Shown: positions 36,606 to 50,746 of the stretch, in pieces
How positions within the stretch are numbered: the stretch's first letter is position 1
Layout of the letters: every line of letters starts with the position of its first letter
NCBI GenBank assembly: GCA_947652605.1
Contig: CANTFG010000033.1
Coordinates: 36,627-100,626 of the forward strand
Reading direction: 5' to 3'
Source: Elmis aenea
Lineage: Eukaryota; Arthropoda; Insecta; Coleoptera; Elmidae
Length of the DNA stretch: 64,000 nucleotides
Notes under the pieces: generated by a model
The model's input: the letters and a program-made list of their open reading frames with translations, nothing else
The model's database searches: none
Told to the model about the DNA's origin: nothing
Position numbers and translations under genes: made by a program

Positions 36606-39600
36606 GGATAAACTGTTCCTGTCATATACAAATCAATAATTTAAATTGTTCAGAAATAGTCGCTCAAGGAACATATGTATTAACTAAAGCACGGTATTTT
36701 TAGGAAATTATTAAAAATTAATACCAGCTTATTGAAAGACATATGCAAAACAATTGTATTCATGTAAAGAGGCGATGGATAAACTGTTCCTGTGATATAC
36801 AAATCAATAATTAAAATTGTTTCGAAATTGTCGCTCAAGGAACATATGTATTAACTAAAGCACGGTATTTTTAGGAAATTATTAAAAATTAATACCAGCT
36901 CATTGAAAGACATATGCAAAACAATTTTATTCATGTAAAGAGGCGATGGATAAACTGTTCCTGTGATATACAAATCAATAATTAAAATTGTTTAGAAATA
37001 GTCGCTCAAGGAACATATGTATTAACTAAAGCACGGTATTTTTAGGAAATTATTAAAAATTAAAACCAGCTCATTGAAAGACATATGCAAAACAATTGTA
37101 TTCATGTAAAGAGGCGATGGATAAACTGTTCCTGTCATATACAAATCAATAATTAAAATTGTTTAGAAATAGTCGCTCAAGGAACATATGTATTAACTAA
37201 AGCACGGTATTTTTAGGAAATTATTAAAAATTAAAACCAGCTCATTGATAGACATATGCAAAACAATTGTATTCATGTAAAGAGGCGATAAATAAACTGT
37301 TCCTGTGATATACAAATCAATAATTAAAATTGTTTCGAAATAGTCGCTCAAGGAACATATGTATTAACTAAAGCACGGTATTTTTAGGAAATTATTAAAA
37401 ATTAAAACCAGCTCATTGAAAGACATATGCAAAACAATTGTATTCATGTAAAGAGGCGATGGATAAACTGTTCCTGTGATATACAAATCAATAATTAAAA
37501 TTGTTTCGAAATAGTCGCTCAAGGAACATATGTATTAGCTAATGCACGGTATTTTTAGGAAATTATTAAAAATTAAAACCAGCTCATTGAAAGACATATG
37601 CAAAACAATTGTATTCATGTAAAGAGGCGATAGATAAACTGTTCCTGTGATATACAAATCAATAATTGAAATTGTTTCGAAATAGTCGCACAAGGAACAT
37701 ATGTATTAACTAATGCACGGTATTTTTAGGAAATTATTAAAAATTAAAACCAGCTTATTGAAAGACATATGCAAAACAATTGTATTCATGTAAAGAGGCG
37801 ATGGATAAACTGTTCTTGTCATATACAAATCAATAATTGAAATTGTTTCGAAATAGTCGCACAAGGAACATATGTATTAACTAAAGCACGGTATTTTTAG
37901 GAAATTATTAAAAATTTAAACCAGCTCATTGAAAGACATATGCAAAACAATTGTATTCCTGTAAAGAGGCGATGGATAAACTGTTTTTGTGATATACAAA
38001 TCAATAATTAAAATTGTTCAGAAATAGTCGCTCAAGGAACATATGTATTAACTAAAGCACGGTATTTTTAGGAAATTATTAAAAATTAAAACCAGCTCAT
38101 TGAAAGACATATGCAAAACAATTGTATTCATGTAAAGAGGCGATAGATAAACTGTTCCTGTGATATACAAATCAATAATTGAAATTGTTTCGAAATAGTC
38201 GCACAAGGAACATATGTATTAACTAATGCACGGTATTTTTAGGAAATTATTAAAAATTAAAACCAGCTCATTGAAAGACATATGCAAAACAATTGTATTC
38301 ATGTAAAGAGGCGATGGATAAACTGTTCCTGTCATATACAAATCAATAATTAAAATTGTTTGGAAATAGTCGCTCAAGGAACATATGTATTAACTAAAGC
38401 ACGGTATTTTTAGGAAATTATTAAAAATTAAAACCAGCTCATTGTAAGACATATGCAAAACAATTGTATTCCTGTAAAGAGGCGATGGATAAACTGTTTC
38501 TGTGATATACAAATCAATAATTAAAATTGTTTAGAAATAGTCGCTCAAGGAACATATGTATTAACTAAAGCACGGTATTTTTAGGAAATTATTAAAAATT
38601 AAAACCAGCTCATTGAAAGACATATGCAAAACAATTGTATTCCTGTAAAGAGGCGATGGATAAACTGTTTCTGTGATATACAAATCAATAATTAAAATTG
38701 TTCAGAAATAGTCGCTCAAGGAACATATGTATTAACTAAAGCACGGTATTTTTAGGAAATTATTAAAAATTAAAACCAGCTCATTGAAAGACATATGCAA
38801 AACAATTGTATTCCTGTAAAGAGGCGATGGATAAACTGTTTCTGTGATATACAAATCAATAATTAAAATTGTTTAGAAATAGTCGCTCAAGGAACATATG
38901 TATTAACTAAAGCACGGTATTTTTAGGAAATTATTAAAAATTAAAACCAGCTCATTGAAAGACATATGCAAAACAATTGTATTCCTGTAAAGAGGCGATG
39001 GATAAACTGTTTCTGTGATATACAAATCAATAATTAAAATTGTTCAGAAATAGTCGCTCAAGGAACATATGTATTAACTAAAGCACGGTATTTTTAGGAA
39101 ATTATTAAAAATTAAAACCAGCTCATTGAAAGACATATGCAAAACAATTGTATTCATGTAAAGAGGCGATAGATAAACTGTTCCTGTGATATACAAATCA
39201 ATAATTGAAATTGTTTCGAAATAGTCGCACAAGGAACATATGTATTAACTAATGCACGGTATTTTTAGGAAATTATTAAAAATTAAAACCAGCTCATTGA
39301 AAGACATATGCAAAACAATTGTATTCATGTAAAGAGGCGATGGATAAACTGTTCCTGTGATATACAAATCAATAATTAAAATTGTTTAGAAATAGTCGCT
39401 CAAGGAACATATGTATTAACTAAAGCACGGTATTTTTAGGAAATTATTAAAAATTAAAACCAGCTCATTGAAAGACATATGCAAAACAATTGTATTCCTG
39501 TAAAGAGGCGATGGATAAACTGTTTCTGTGATATACAAATCAATAATTAAAATTGTTTAGAAATAGTCGCTCAAGGAACATATGTATTAACTAAAGCACG

Positions 39601-39854
39601 GTATTTTTAGGAAATTATTAAAAATTAAAACCAGCTCATTGAAAGACATATGCAAAACAATTGTATTCCTGTAAAGAGGCGATGGATAAACTGTTTCTGT
39701 GATATACAAATCAATAATTAAAATTGTTTAGAAATAGTCGCTCAAGGAACATATGTATTAACTAAAGCACGGTATTTTTAGGTAATTATTAAAAATTAAA
39801 ACCAGCTCATTGAAAGACATATGCAAAACAATTGTATTCATGTAAAGAGGCAAT
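36606..39854. repeat. 19-monomer stretch between X copies 2 and 3
   Basis: It opens with the usual post-X series: gtcat/aatttaaatt/TCAG ending taataccagctta, a D type with TTCGaaattg, R after caattttatt, then C. K, B ('ttagctaatgc'), A1, H ('gttcttgtc'), F ('gtttttgtg') and A1 follow. A run of F monomers alternating TTAG and TCAG (38487-39170), A1 (39171), R and two F monomers lead to X. With X the unit is 3,325 bp (19 x 171 + 76). Confidence 0.85.
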
Positions 39855-39930
39855 GGATAAACTGTTCCTGTCATATACAAATCAATAATTTAAATTGTTT
39901 AGAAATAGTCGCTCAAGGAACATATGCGAT
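39855..39930. repeat. Truncated 76-bp monomer X, copy 3
   Basis: Standard X after ggcaat, followed by the standard gtcat/aatttaaatt/TCAG monomer. The F monomer just before it has the private 'taggtaatt' (about 39780). Confidence 0.95.
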
Positions 39931-42324
39931 GGATAAACTGTTCCTGTCATATACAAATCAATAATTTAAATTGTTCAGAAATAGTCGCTCAAGGAACATA
40001 TGTATTAACTAAAGCACGGTATTTTTAGGAAATTATTAAAAATTAATACCAGCTTATTGAAAGACATATGCAAAACAATTGTATTCATGTAAAGAGGCGA
40101 TGGATAAACTGTTCCTGTGATATACAAATCAATAATTAAAATTGTTTCGAAATTGTCGCTCAAGGAACATATGTATTAACTAAAGCACGGTATTTTTAGG
40201 AAATTATTAAAAATTAATACCAGCTCATTGAAAGACATATGCAAAACAATTTTATTCATGTAAAGAGGCGATGGATAAACTGTTCCTGTGATATACAAAT
40301 CAATAATTAAAATTGTTTAGAAATAGTCGCTCAAGGAACATATGTATTAACTAAAGCACGGTATTTTTAGGAAATTATTAAAAATTAAAACCAGCTCATT
40401 GAAAGACATATGCAAAACCATTGTAATCATGTAAAGAGGCGATGGATATACTGTTCCTGTCATATACAAATCAATAATTAAAATTGTTTCGAAATAGTCG
40501 CTCAAGGAACATATGTATTAACTAAAGCACGGTATTTTTAGGAAATTATTAAAAATTAAAACCAGCTCATTGAAAGACATATGCAAAACAATTTTATTCA
40601 TGTAAAGAGGCGATGGATAAACTGTTCCTGTGATATACAAATCAATAATTAAAATTGTTTAGAAATAGTCGCTCAAGGAACATATGTATTAACTAAAGCA
40701 CGGTATTTTTAGGAAATTATTAAAAATTAAAACCAGCTCATTGAAAGACATATGCAAAACAATTGTATTCATGTAAAGAGGCAATGGATAAACTGTTCCT
40801 GTCATATACAAATCAATAATTAAAATTGTTTAGAAATAATCGCTCAAGGAACATATGTATTAACTAAAGCACGGTATTTTTAGGAAATTATTAAAAATTA
40901 AAACCAGCTCATTGAAAGACATATGCAAAACAATTGTATTCATGTAAAGAGGCGATGGATAAACTGTTCCTGTGATATACAAATCAATAATTAAAATTGT
41001 TTCGAAATAGTCGCTCAAGGAACATATGTATTAACTAAAGCACGGTATTTTTAGGAAATTATTAAAAATTAAAACCAGCTCATTGAAAGACATATGCAAA
41101 ACAATTGTATTCATGTAAAGAGGCGATAAATAAACTGTTCCTGTGATATACAAATCAATAATTAAAATTGTTTCGAAATAGTCGCTCAAGGAACATATGT
41201 ATTAACTAAAGCACGGTATTTTTAGGAAATTATTAAAAATTAAAACCAGCTCATTGAAAGACATATGCAAAACAATTGTATTCATGTAAAGAGGCGATGG
41301 ATATACTGTTCCTGTCATATACAAATCAATAATTAAAATTGTTTAGAAATAGTCGCTCAAGGAACATATGTATTAACTAAAGCACGGTATTTTTAGGAAA
41401 TTATTAAAAATTAAAACCAGCTCATTGAAAGACATATGCAAAACAATTGTATTCATGTAAAGAGGCGATGGATAAACTGTTCCTGTGATATACAAATCAA
41501 TAATTAAAATTGTTTCGAAATAGTCGCTCAAGGAACATATGTATTAACTAATGCACGGTATTTTTAGGAAATTATTAAAAATTAAAACCAGCTCATTGAA
41601 AGACATATGCAAAACAATTGTATTCATGTAAAGAGGCGATAGATAAACTGTTCCTGTGATATACAAATCAATAATTGAAATTGTTTCGAAATAGTCGCAC
41701 AAGGAACATATGTATTAACTAATGCACGGTATTTTTAGGAAATTATTAAAAATTAAAACCAGCTCATTGAAAGACATATGCAAAACAATTGTATTCCTGT
41801 AAAGAGGCGATGGATAAACTGTTTCTGTGATATACAAATCAATAATTAAAATTGTTTAGAAATAGTCGCTCAAGGAACATATGTATTAACTAAAGCACGG
41901 TATTTTTAGGAAATTATTAAAAATTAAAACCAGCTCATTGAAAGACATATGCAAAACAATTGTATTCCTGTAAAGAGGCGATGGATAAACTGTTTCTGTG
42001 ATATACAAATCAATAATTAAAATTGTTCAGAAATAGTCGCTCAAGGAACATATGTATTAACTAAAGCACGGTATTTTTAGGAAATTATTAAAAATTAAAA
42101 CCAGCTCATTGAAAGACATATGCAAAACAATTGTATTCCTGTAAAGAGGCGATGGATAAACTGTTTCTGTGATATACAAATCAATAATTAAAATTGTTTA
42201 GATATAGTCGCTCAAGGAACATATGTATTAACTAAAGCACGGTATTTTTAGGAAATTATTAAAAATTAAAACCAGCTCATTGAAAGACATATGCAAAACA
42301 ATTGTATTCATGTAAAGAGGCAAT
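39931..42324. repeat. 14-monomer module before X copy 4
   Basis: Order: post-X monomer, TTCGaaattg monomer, R, T-like hybrid (ggatatac, gtcat, but TTCG, after 'accattgtaatc'), R, C ('aataatcgc'), D, K, T, B, A1, F, F, F ('tttagatatag'), then X. With X the unit is 2,470 bp (14 x 171 + 76). The next X-bounded module has the same number of monomers but a different inner order, so equal length does not mean a simple duplication. Confidence 0.87.
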
Positions 42325-42400
42325 GGATAAACTGTTCCTGTCATATACAAATCAATAATTTAAATTGTTTAGAAATAGTCGCTCAAGGAACATATGCGAT
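42325..42400. repeat. Truncated 76-bp monomer X, copy 4
   Basis: Standard X after ggcaat. It is preceded by an F monomer with the private 'tttagatatag', a change also found before X at 44796 ('tgtatagatatag'), 49398 and 50671, which groups these copies. Confidence 0.95.
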
Positions 42401-44795
42401 GGATAAACTGTTCCTGTCATATACAAATCAATAATTTAAATTGTTCAGAAATAGTCGCTCAAGGAACATATGTATTAACTAAAGCACGGTATTTTTAGGA
42501 AATTATTAAAAATTAATACCAGCTTATTGAAAGACATATGCAAAACAATTGTATTCATGTAAAGAGGCGATGGATAAACTGTTCCTGTGATATACAAATC
42601 AATAATTAAAATTGTTTCGAAATTGTCGCTCAAGGAACATAATGTATTAACTAAAGCACGGTATTTTTAGGAAATTATTAAAAATTAAAACCAGCTCATT
42701 GAAAGATATATGCAAAACAATTGTATTCATGTAAAGAGGCGATAGATAAACTGTTCCTGTGATATACAAATCAATAATTGAAATTGTTCAGAAATAGTCG
42801 CTCAAGGAACATATGTATTAACTAAAGCACGGTATTTTTAGGAAATTATTAAAAATTAAAACCAGCTCATTGAAAGACATATGCAAAACAATTGTATTCA
42901 TGTAAAGAGGCGATAAATAAACTGTTCCTGTGATATACAAATCAATAATTAAAATTGTTTCGAAATAGTCGCTCAAGGAACATATGTATTAACTAAAGCA
43001 CGGTATTTTTAGGAAATTATTAAAAATTAAAACCAGCTCATTGAAAGACATATGCAAAACAATTGTATTCATGTAAAGAGGCGATGGATATACTGTTCCT
43101 GTCATATACAAATCAATAATTAAAATTGTTTAGAAATAGTCGCTCAAGGAACATATGTATTAACTAAAGCACGGTATTTTTAGGAAATTATTAAAAATTA
43201 AAACCAGCTCATTGAAAGACATATGCAAAACAATTGTATTCATGTAAAGAGGCGATGGATAAACTGTTCCTGTGATATACAAATCAATAATTAAAATTGT
43301 TTCGAAATAGTCGCTCAAGGAACATATGTATTAACTAATGCACGGTATTTTTAGGAAATTATTAAAAATTAAAACCAGCTCATTGAAAGACATATGCAAA
43401 ACAATTGTATTCATGTAAAGAGGCGATAGATAAACTGTTCCTGTGATATACAAATCAATAATTGAAATTGTTTCGAAATAGTCGCACAAGGAACATATGT
43501 ATTAACTAATGCACGGTATTTATAGGAAATTATTAAAAATTAAAACCAGCTCATTGAAAGACATATGCAAAACAATTGTATTCATGTAAAGAGGCGATGG
43601 ATAAACTGTTCTTGTCATATACAAATCAATAATTGAAATTGTTTCGAAATAGTCGCACAAGGAACATATGTATTAACTAAAGCACGGTATTTTTAGGAAA
43701 TTATTAAAAATTAAAACCAGCTCATTGAAAGACATATGCAAAACAATTGTATTCCTGTAAAGAGGCGATGGATAAACTGTTTCTGTGATATACAAATCAA
43801 TAATTAAAATTGTTCAGAAATAGTCGCTCAAGGAACATATGTATTAACTAAAGCATGGTATTTTTAGGAAATTATTAAAAATTAAAACCAGCTCATTGAA
43901 AGACATATGCAAAACAATTGTATTCATGTAAAGAGGCGATGGATAAACTGTTCCTGTGATATACAAATCAATAATTGAAATTGTTTCGAAATAGTCGCAC
44001 AAGGAACATATGTATTAACTAATGCACGGTATTTTTAGGAAATTATTAAAAATTAAAACCAGCTCATTGAAAGACATATGCAAAACAATTGTATTCATGT
44101 AAAGAGGCGATGGATAAACTGTTTCTGTCATATACAAATCAATAATTAAAATTGTTTAGAAATAGTCGCTCAAGGAACATATGTATTAACTAAAGCACGG
44201 TATTTTTAGGAAATTATTAAAAATTAAAACCAGCTCATTGAAAGACATATGCAAAACAATTGTATTCCTGTAAAGAGGCGATGGATAAACTGTTTCTGTG
44301 ATATACAAATCAATAATTAAAATTGTTTAGAAATAGTCGCTCAAGGAACATATGTATTAACTAAAGCACGGTATTTTTAGGAAATTATTAAAAATTAAAA
44401 CCAGCTCATTGAAAGACATATGCAAAACAATTGTATTCCTGTAAAGAGGCGATGGATAAACTGTTTCTGTGATATACAAATCAATAATTAAAATTGTTCA
44501 GAAATAGTCGCTCAAGGAACATATGTATTAACTAAAGCACGGTATTTTTAGGAAATTATTAAAAATTAAAACCAGCTCATTGAAAGACATATGCAAAACA
44601 ATTGTATTCCTGTAAAGAGGCGATGGATAAACTGTTTCTGTGATATACAAATCAATAATTAAAATTGTATAGATATAGTCGCTCAAGGAACATATGTATT
44701 AACTAAAGCACGGTATTTTTAGGAAATTATTAAAAATTAAAACCAGCTCATTGAAAGACATATGCAAAACAATTGTATTCATGTAAAGAGGCAAT
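42401..44795. repeat. 14-monomer module before X copy 5
   Basis: Order: post-X monomer, TTCGaaattg monomer (one A inserted near 42641), agataaac/TCAG after 'aaagatata', K, T, B, A1 ('tttataggaa'), H ('gttcttgtc'), F, a hybrid (ggataaac start but otherwise A1), F with gtcat, F, F, F ('tgtatagatatag'), X. With X it is 2,471 bp. The central T B A1 H F A1-like part resembles 34991-36016 rather than the preceding module. Confidence 0.86.
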
Positions 44796-44871
44796 GGATA
44801 AACTGTTCCTGTCATATACAAATCAATAATTTAAATTGTTTAGAAATAGTCGCTCAAGGAACATATGCGAT
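44796..44871. repeat. Truncated 76-bp monomer X, copy 5
   Basis: Standard X after ggcaat. The series that follows (44872-48637) is the first copy of a 3,766-bp segment repeated after X copy 8. Confidence 0.95.
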
Positions 44872-47800
44872 GGATAAACTGTTCCTGTCATATACAAATC
44901 AATAATTTAAATTGTTCAGAAATAGTCGCTCAAGGAACATATGTATTAACTAAAGCACGGTATTTTTAGGAAATTATTAAAAATTAATACCAGCTTATTG
45001 AAAGACATATGCAAAACAATTGTATTCATGTAAAGAGGCGATGGATAAACTGTTCCTGTGATATACAAATCAATAATTAAAATTGTTTCGAAATTGTCGC
45101 TCAAGGAACATATGTATTAACTAAAGCACGGTATTTTTAGGAAATTATTAAAAATTAAAACCAGCTCATTGAAAGATATATGCAAAACAATTGTATTCAT
45201 GTAAAGAGGCGATAGATAAACTGTTCCTGTGATATACAAATCAATAATTGAAATTGTTCAGAAATAATCGCTCAAGGAACATATGTATTAACTAAAGCAC
45301 GGTATTTTTAGGAAATTATTAAAAATTAATACCAGCTCATTGAAAGACATATGCAAAACAATTGTATTCATGTAAAAAGGCGATGGATAAACTGTTCCTG
45401 TGATATACAAATCAATAATTAAAATTGTTTCGAAATAGTCGCTCAAGGAACATATGTATTAACTAAAGCACGGTATTTTTAGGAAATTATTAAAAATTAA
45501 TACCAGCTCATTGAAAGACATATGCAAAACAATTTTATTCATGTAAAGAGGCGATGGATAAACTGTTCCTGTGATATACAAATCAATAATTAAAATTGTT
45601 TAGAAATAGTCGCTCAAGGAACATATGTATTAACTAAAGCACGGTATTTTTAGGAAATTATTAAAAATTAAAACCAGCTTATTGAAAGACATATGCAAAA
45701 CAATTGTATTCATGTAAAGAGGCGATGGATAAACTGTTCCTGTCATATACAAATCAATAATTAAAATTGTTTAGAAATAGTCGCTCAAGGAACATATGTA
45801 TTAACTAAAGCACGGTATTTTTAGGAAATTATTAAAAATTAAAACCAGCTCATTGAAAGACATATGCAAAACAATTGTATTCATGTAAAGAGGCGATAAA
45901 TAAACTGTTCCTGTGATATACAAATCAATAATTAAAATTGTTTCGAAATAGTCGCTCAAGGAACATATGTATTAACTAAAGCACGGTATTTTTAGGAAAT
46001 TATTAAAAATTAAAACCAGCTCATTGAAAGACATATGCAAAACAATTGTATTCATGTAAAGAGGCAATGGATATACTGTTCCTGTCATATACAAATCAAT
46101 AATTAAAATTGTTTAGAAATAGTCGCTCAAGGAACATATGTATTAACTAAAGCACGGTATTTTTAGGAAATTATTAAAAATTAAAACCAGCTCATTGAAA
46201 GACATATGCAAAACAATTGTATTCATGTAAAGAGGCGATGGATAAACTGTTCCTGTGATATACAAATCAATAATTAAAATTGTTTCGAAATAGTCGCTCA
46301 AGGAACATATGTATTAACTAATGCACGGTATTTTTAGGAAATTATTAAAAATTAAAACCAGCTCATTGAAAGACATATGCAAAACTATTGTATTCATGTA
46401 AAGAGGCGATAGATAAACTGTTCCTGTGATATACAAATCAATAATTGAAATTGATTCGAAATAGTCGCACAAGGAACATATGTATTAACTAATGCACGGT
46501 ATTTTTAGGAAATTATTAAAAATTAAAACCAGCTCATTGAAAGACATATGCAAAACAATTGTATTCATGTAAAGAGGCGATGGATAAACTGTTCCTGTGA
46601 TATACAAATCAATAATTAAAATTGTTTCGAAATAGTCGCTCAAGGAACATATGTATTAACTAAAGCACGGTATTTTTAGGAAATTATTAAAAATTAAAAC
46701 CAGCTCATTGAAAGACATATGCAAAACAATTGTATTCATGTAAAGAGGCGATAAATAAACTGTTCCTGTGATATACAAATCAATAATTAAAATTGTTTCG
46801 AAATAGTCGCTCAAGGAACATATGTATTAACTAAAGCACGGTATTTTTAGGAAATTATTAAAAATTAAAACCAGCTCATTGAAAGACATATGCAAAACAA
46901 TTGTATTCATGTAAAGAGGCGATGGATATACTGTTCCTGTCATATACAAATCAATATTTAAAATTGTTTAGAAATAGTCGCTCAAGGAACATATGTATTA
47001 ACTAAAGCACGGTATTTTTAGGAAATTATTAAAAATTAAAACCAGCTCATTGAAAGACATATGTTAAACAATTGTATTCATGTAAAGAGGCGATAGATAA
47101 ACTGTTCCTGTGATATACAAATCAATAATTGAAATTGTTTCGAAATAGTCGCACAAGGAACATATGTATTAACTAATGCACGGTATTTTTAGGAAATTAT
47201 TAAAAATTAAAACCAGCTCATTGAAAGACATATGCAAAACAATTGTATTCATGTAAAGAGGCGATGGATAAACTGTTCCTGTCATATACAAATTAATAAT
47301 TGAAATTGTTTCGAAATAGTCGCACAAGGAACATATGTATTAACTAAAGCACGGTATTTTTAGGAAATTATTAAAAATTAAAACCAGCTCATTAAAAGAC
47401 ATATGCAAATCAATTGTATTCATGTAAAGAGGCGATGGATAAACTGTTCCTGTGATATACATACAAATCAATAATTAAAATTGTTCAGAAATAGTCGCTC
47501 AAAGAACATATGTATTAACTAATGCACGGTATTTTTAGGAAATTATTAAAAATTAAAACCAGCTCATTGAAAGACATATGCAAAACAATTGTATTCCTGT
47601 AAAGAGGCGATGGATAAACTGTTCCTGTGATATACAAATCAATAATTAAAATTGTTTAGAAATAGTCGCTCAAGGAACATATGTATTAACTAAAGCACGG
47701 TATTTTTAGGAAATTATTAAAAATTAAAACCAGCTCATTGAAAGACATATGCAAAACAATTGTATTCCTGTAAAGAGGCGATGGATAAACTGTTCCTGTG

Positions 47801-48637
47801 ATATACAAATCAATAATTAAAAATGTTTAGAAATAGTCGCTCAAGGAACATATGTATTAACTAAAGCACGGTATTTTTAGAAAATTATTAAAAATTAATA
47901 CCAGCTCATTGAAAGACATATGCAAAACAATTGTATTCATGTAAAGAGGCGATGGATAAACTGTTTCTGTGACATACAAATCAATAATTAAAATTGTTCA
48001 GAAATAGTCGCTCAAGGAACATATGTATTAACTAAAGCACGGTATTTTTAGGAAATTATTAAAAATTAAAACCAGCTCATTGAAAGACATATGCAAAACA
48101 ATTGTATTCATGTAAAGAGGCGATGGATAAACTGTTCCTGTGATATACAAATCAATAATTAAAATTGTTTCGAAATAGTCGCTCAAGGAACATATGTATT
48201 AACTAAAGCACGGTATTTTTAGGAAATTATTAAAAATTAAAACCAGCTCATTGAAAGACATATGCAAAACAATTTTATTCATGTAAAGAGGCGATGGATA
48301 AACTGTTCCTGTGATATACAAATCAATAATTAAAATTGTTTAGAAATAGTCGTTCAAGGAACATATGTATTAACTAAAGCACGGTATTTTTAGGAAATTA
48401 TTAAAAATTAAAACCAGCTCATTGAAAGACATATGCAAAACAATTGTATTCATGTAAAGAGGCAATGGATAAACTGTTTATGTCATATACAAATCAATAA
48501 TTAAAATTGTTTAGAAATAGTCGCTCAAGGAACATATGTATTAACTAAAGCACGGTATTTTTAGGAAATTATTAAAAATTAAAACCAGCTCATTGAAAGA
48601 CATATGCAAAACAATTTTATTCATGTAAAGAGGCGAT
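44872..48637. repeat. 3,766-bp segment, copy 1 (22 monomers)
   Basis: Order: post-X, TTCGaaattg, agataaac/TCAG ('aaataatcgc'), D, R, C, K, T, B, A1, D, K, T, A1, H, I, R, R, Q, D, R, C. It repeats at 50747-54512 at an exact 5,875-bp offset. Shared private marks: 'aaaactattg' (46385 and 52260), 'gcaaatcaattg' (47406 and 53281), 'attaaaaatg' (about 47820 and 53695) and tttagaaaatt (about 47878 and 53753). Private to this copy are 'atatgttaaac' (about 47060) and 'gtttatgtcat' (about 48476). Confidence 0.9.
47437..47611. repeat. 175-bp monomer I, copy 9
   Basis: Typical I monomer. The H monomer before it ends with 'gcaaatcaattg', a mark shared only with the I copies at 53312, 58864 and 61775, so these four form one lineage. 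Confidence 0.95.
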
Positions 48638-48713
48638 GGATAAACTGTTCCTGTCATATACAAATCAATAATTTAAATTGTTTAGAAATAGTCGCTCAAG
48701 GAACATATGCGAT
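48638..48713. repeat. Truncated 76-bp monomer X, copy 6 (recombined left flank)
   Basis: X has the usual deletion junction, but it is preceded by caattttatt and ggcgat instead of ggcaat, and by a C monomer instead of an F run. Copy 9 has the same unusual left flank. The monomer after it has 'gttttgaaatag' in place of gttcagaaatag. Confidence 0.95.
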
Positions 48714-49397
48714 GGATAAACTGTTCCTGTCATATACAAATCAATAATTTAAATTGTTTTGAAATAGTCGCTCAAGGAACATATGTATTAACTAAAGCAC
48801 GGTATTTTTAGGAAATTATTAAAAATTAATACCAGCTTATTGAAAGACATATGCAAAACAATTGTATTCCTGTAAAGAGGCGATGGATAAACTGTTTCTG
48901 TGATATACAAATCAATAATTAAAATTGTTTAGAAATAGTCGCTCAAGGAACATATGTATTAACTAAAGCACGGTAATTTTAGGAAATTATTAAAAATTAA
49001 AACCAGCTCATTAAAAGACATATGCAAAACAATTGTATTCCTGTAAAGAGGCGATGGATAAACTGTTTCTGTGATATACAAATCAATAATTAAAATTGTT
49101 CAGAAATAGTCGCTCAAGGAACATATGTATTAACTAAAGCACGGTATTTTTAGGAAATTATTAAAAATTAAAACCAGCTCATTGAAAGACATATGCAAAA
49201 CAATTGTATTCCTGTAAAGAGGCGATGGATAAACTGTTTCTGTGATATACAAATCAATAATTAAAATTGTTTAGATATAGTCGCTCAAGGAACATATGTA
49301 TTAACTAAAGCACGGTATTTTTAGGAAATTATTAAAAATTAAAACCAGCTCATTGAAAGACATATGCAAAACAATTGTATTCATGTAAAGAGGCAAT
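48714..49397. repeat. Short 4-monomer module between X copies 6 and 7
   Basis: Only four monomers separate two X copies: post-X monomer (TTTTG form), F ('ggtaatttt'), F/TCAG after 'cattaaaag', and F with tttagatatag. With X the unit is 760 bp (4 x 171 + 76), the shortest X-to-X spacing. It looks like a product of deletion by unequal exchange from the longer modules. Confidence 0.9.
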
Positions 49398-49473
49398 GGA
49401 TAAACTGTTCCTGTCATATACAAATCAATAATTTAAATTGTTTAGAAATAGTCGCTCAAGGAACATATGCGAT
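49398..49473. repeat. Truncated 76-bp monomer X, copy 7
   Basis: Standard X after ggcaat, 760 bp from copy 6 and 1,273 bp before copy 8. Confidence 0.95.
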
Positions 49474-50670
49474 GGATAAACTGTTCCTGTCATATACAAA
49501 TCAATAATTTAAATTGTTCAGAAATAGTCGCTCAAGGAACATATGTATTAACTAAAGCACGGTATTTTTAGGAAATTATTAAAAATTAATACCAGCTTAT
49601 TGAAAGACATATGCAAAACAATTGTATTCATGTAAAGAGGCGATGGATAAACTGTTCCTGTGATATACAAATCAATAATTAAAATTGTTTCGAAATTGTC
49701 GCTCAAGGAACATATGTATTAACTAAAGCACGGTATTTTTAGGAAATTATTAAAAATTAAAACCAGCTCATTGAAAGATATATGCAAAACAATTGTATTC
49801 ATGTAAAGAGGCGATAGATAAACTGTTCCTGTGATATACAAATCAATAATTGAAATTGTTCAGAAATAATCGCTCAAGGAACATATGTATTAACTAAAGC
49901 ACGGTATTTTTAGGAAATTATTAAAAATTAATACCAGCTCATTGAAAGACATATGCAAAACAATTGTATTCATGTAAAGAGGCGATGGATAAACTGTTCC
50001 TGTGATATACAAATCAATAATTAAAATTGTTTCGAAATAGTCGCTCAAGGAACATATGTATTAACTAAAGCACGGTATTTTTAGGAAATTATTAAAAATT
50101 AATACCAGCTCATTGAAAGACATATGCAAAACAATTTTATTCATGTAAAGAGGCGATGGATAAACTGTTCCTGTGATATACAAATCAATAATTAAAATTG
50201 TTTAGAAATAGTCGCTCAAGGAACATATGTATTAACTAAAGCACGGTATTTTTAGGAAATTATTAAAAATTAAAACCAGCTTATTGAAAGACATATGCAA
50301 AACAATTGTATTCATGTAAAGAGGCGATGGATAAACTGTTCCTGTCATATACAAATCAATAATTAAAATTGTTTAGAAATAGTCGCTCAAGGAACATATG
50401 TATTAACTAAAGCACGGTATTTTTAGGAAATTATTAAAAATTAAAACCAGCTCATTGAAAGACATATGCAAAACAATTGTATTCCTGTAAAGAGGCGATG
50501 GATAAACTGTTTCTGTGATATACAAATCAATAATTAAAATTGTTTAGATATAGTCGCTCAAGGAACATATGTATTAACTAAAGCACGGTATTTTTAGGAA
50601 ATTATTAAAAATTAAAACCAGCTCATTGAAAGACATATGCAAAACAATTGTATTCATGTAAAGAGGCAAT
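49474..50670. repeat. 7-monomer module between X copies 7 and 8
   Basis: Order: post-X, TTCGaaattg, agataaac/TCAG ('aaataatcgc'), D, R, C-like (gtcat/TTAG), F with tttagatatag, then X; 1,273 bp with X. Its first six monomers repeat at 50747-51772 at an offset of 1,273 bp, and also match 44872-45897, so three copies of this opening lie within 7 kb. Confidence 0.9.
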
Positions 50671-50746
50671 GGATAAACTGTTCCTGTCATATACAAATCA
50701 ATAATTTAAATTGTTTAGAAATAGTCGCTCAAGGAACATATGCGAT
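50671..50746. repeat. Truncated 76-bp monomer X, copy 8
   Basis: Standard X after ggcaat and an F monomer with tttagatatag. It stands before the second copy of the 3,766-bp segment. Confidence 0.95.

Noticed and set aside
39931..44871. A simple 2,470-bp HOR repeated twice
   Set aside because: The X-to-X distances are equal, but the inner monomer order differs, so it is not a straightforward tandem duplication.
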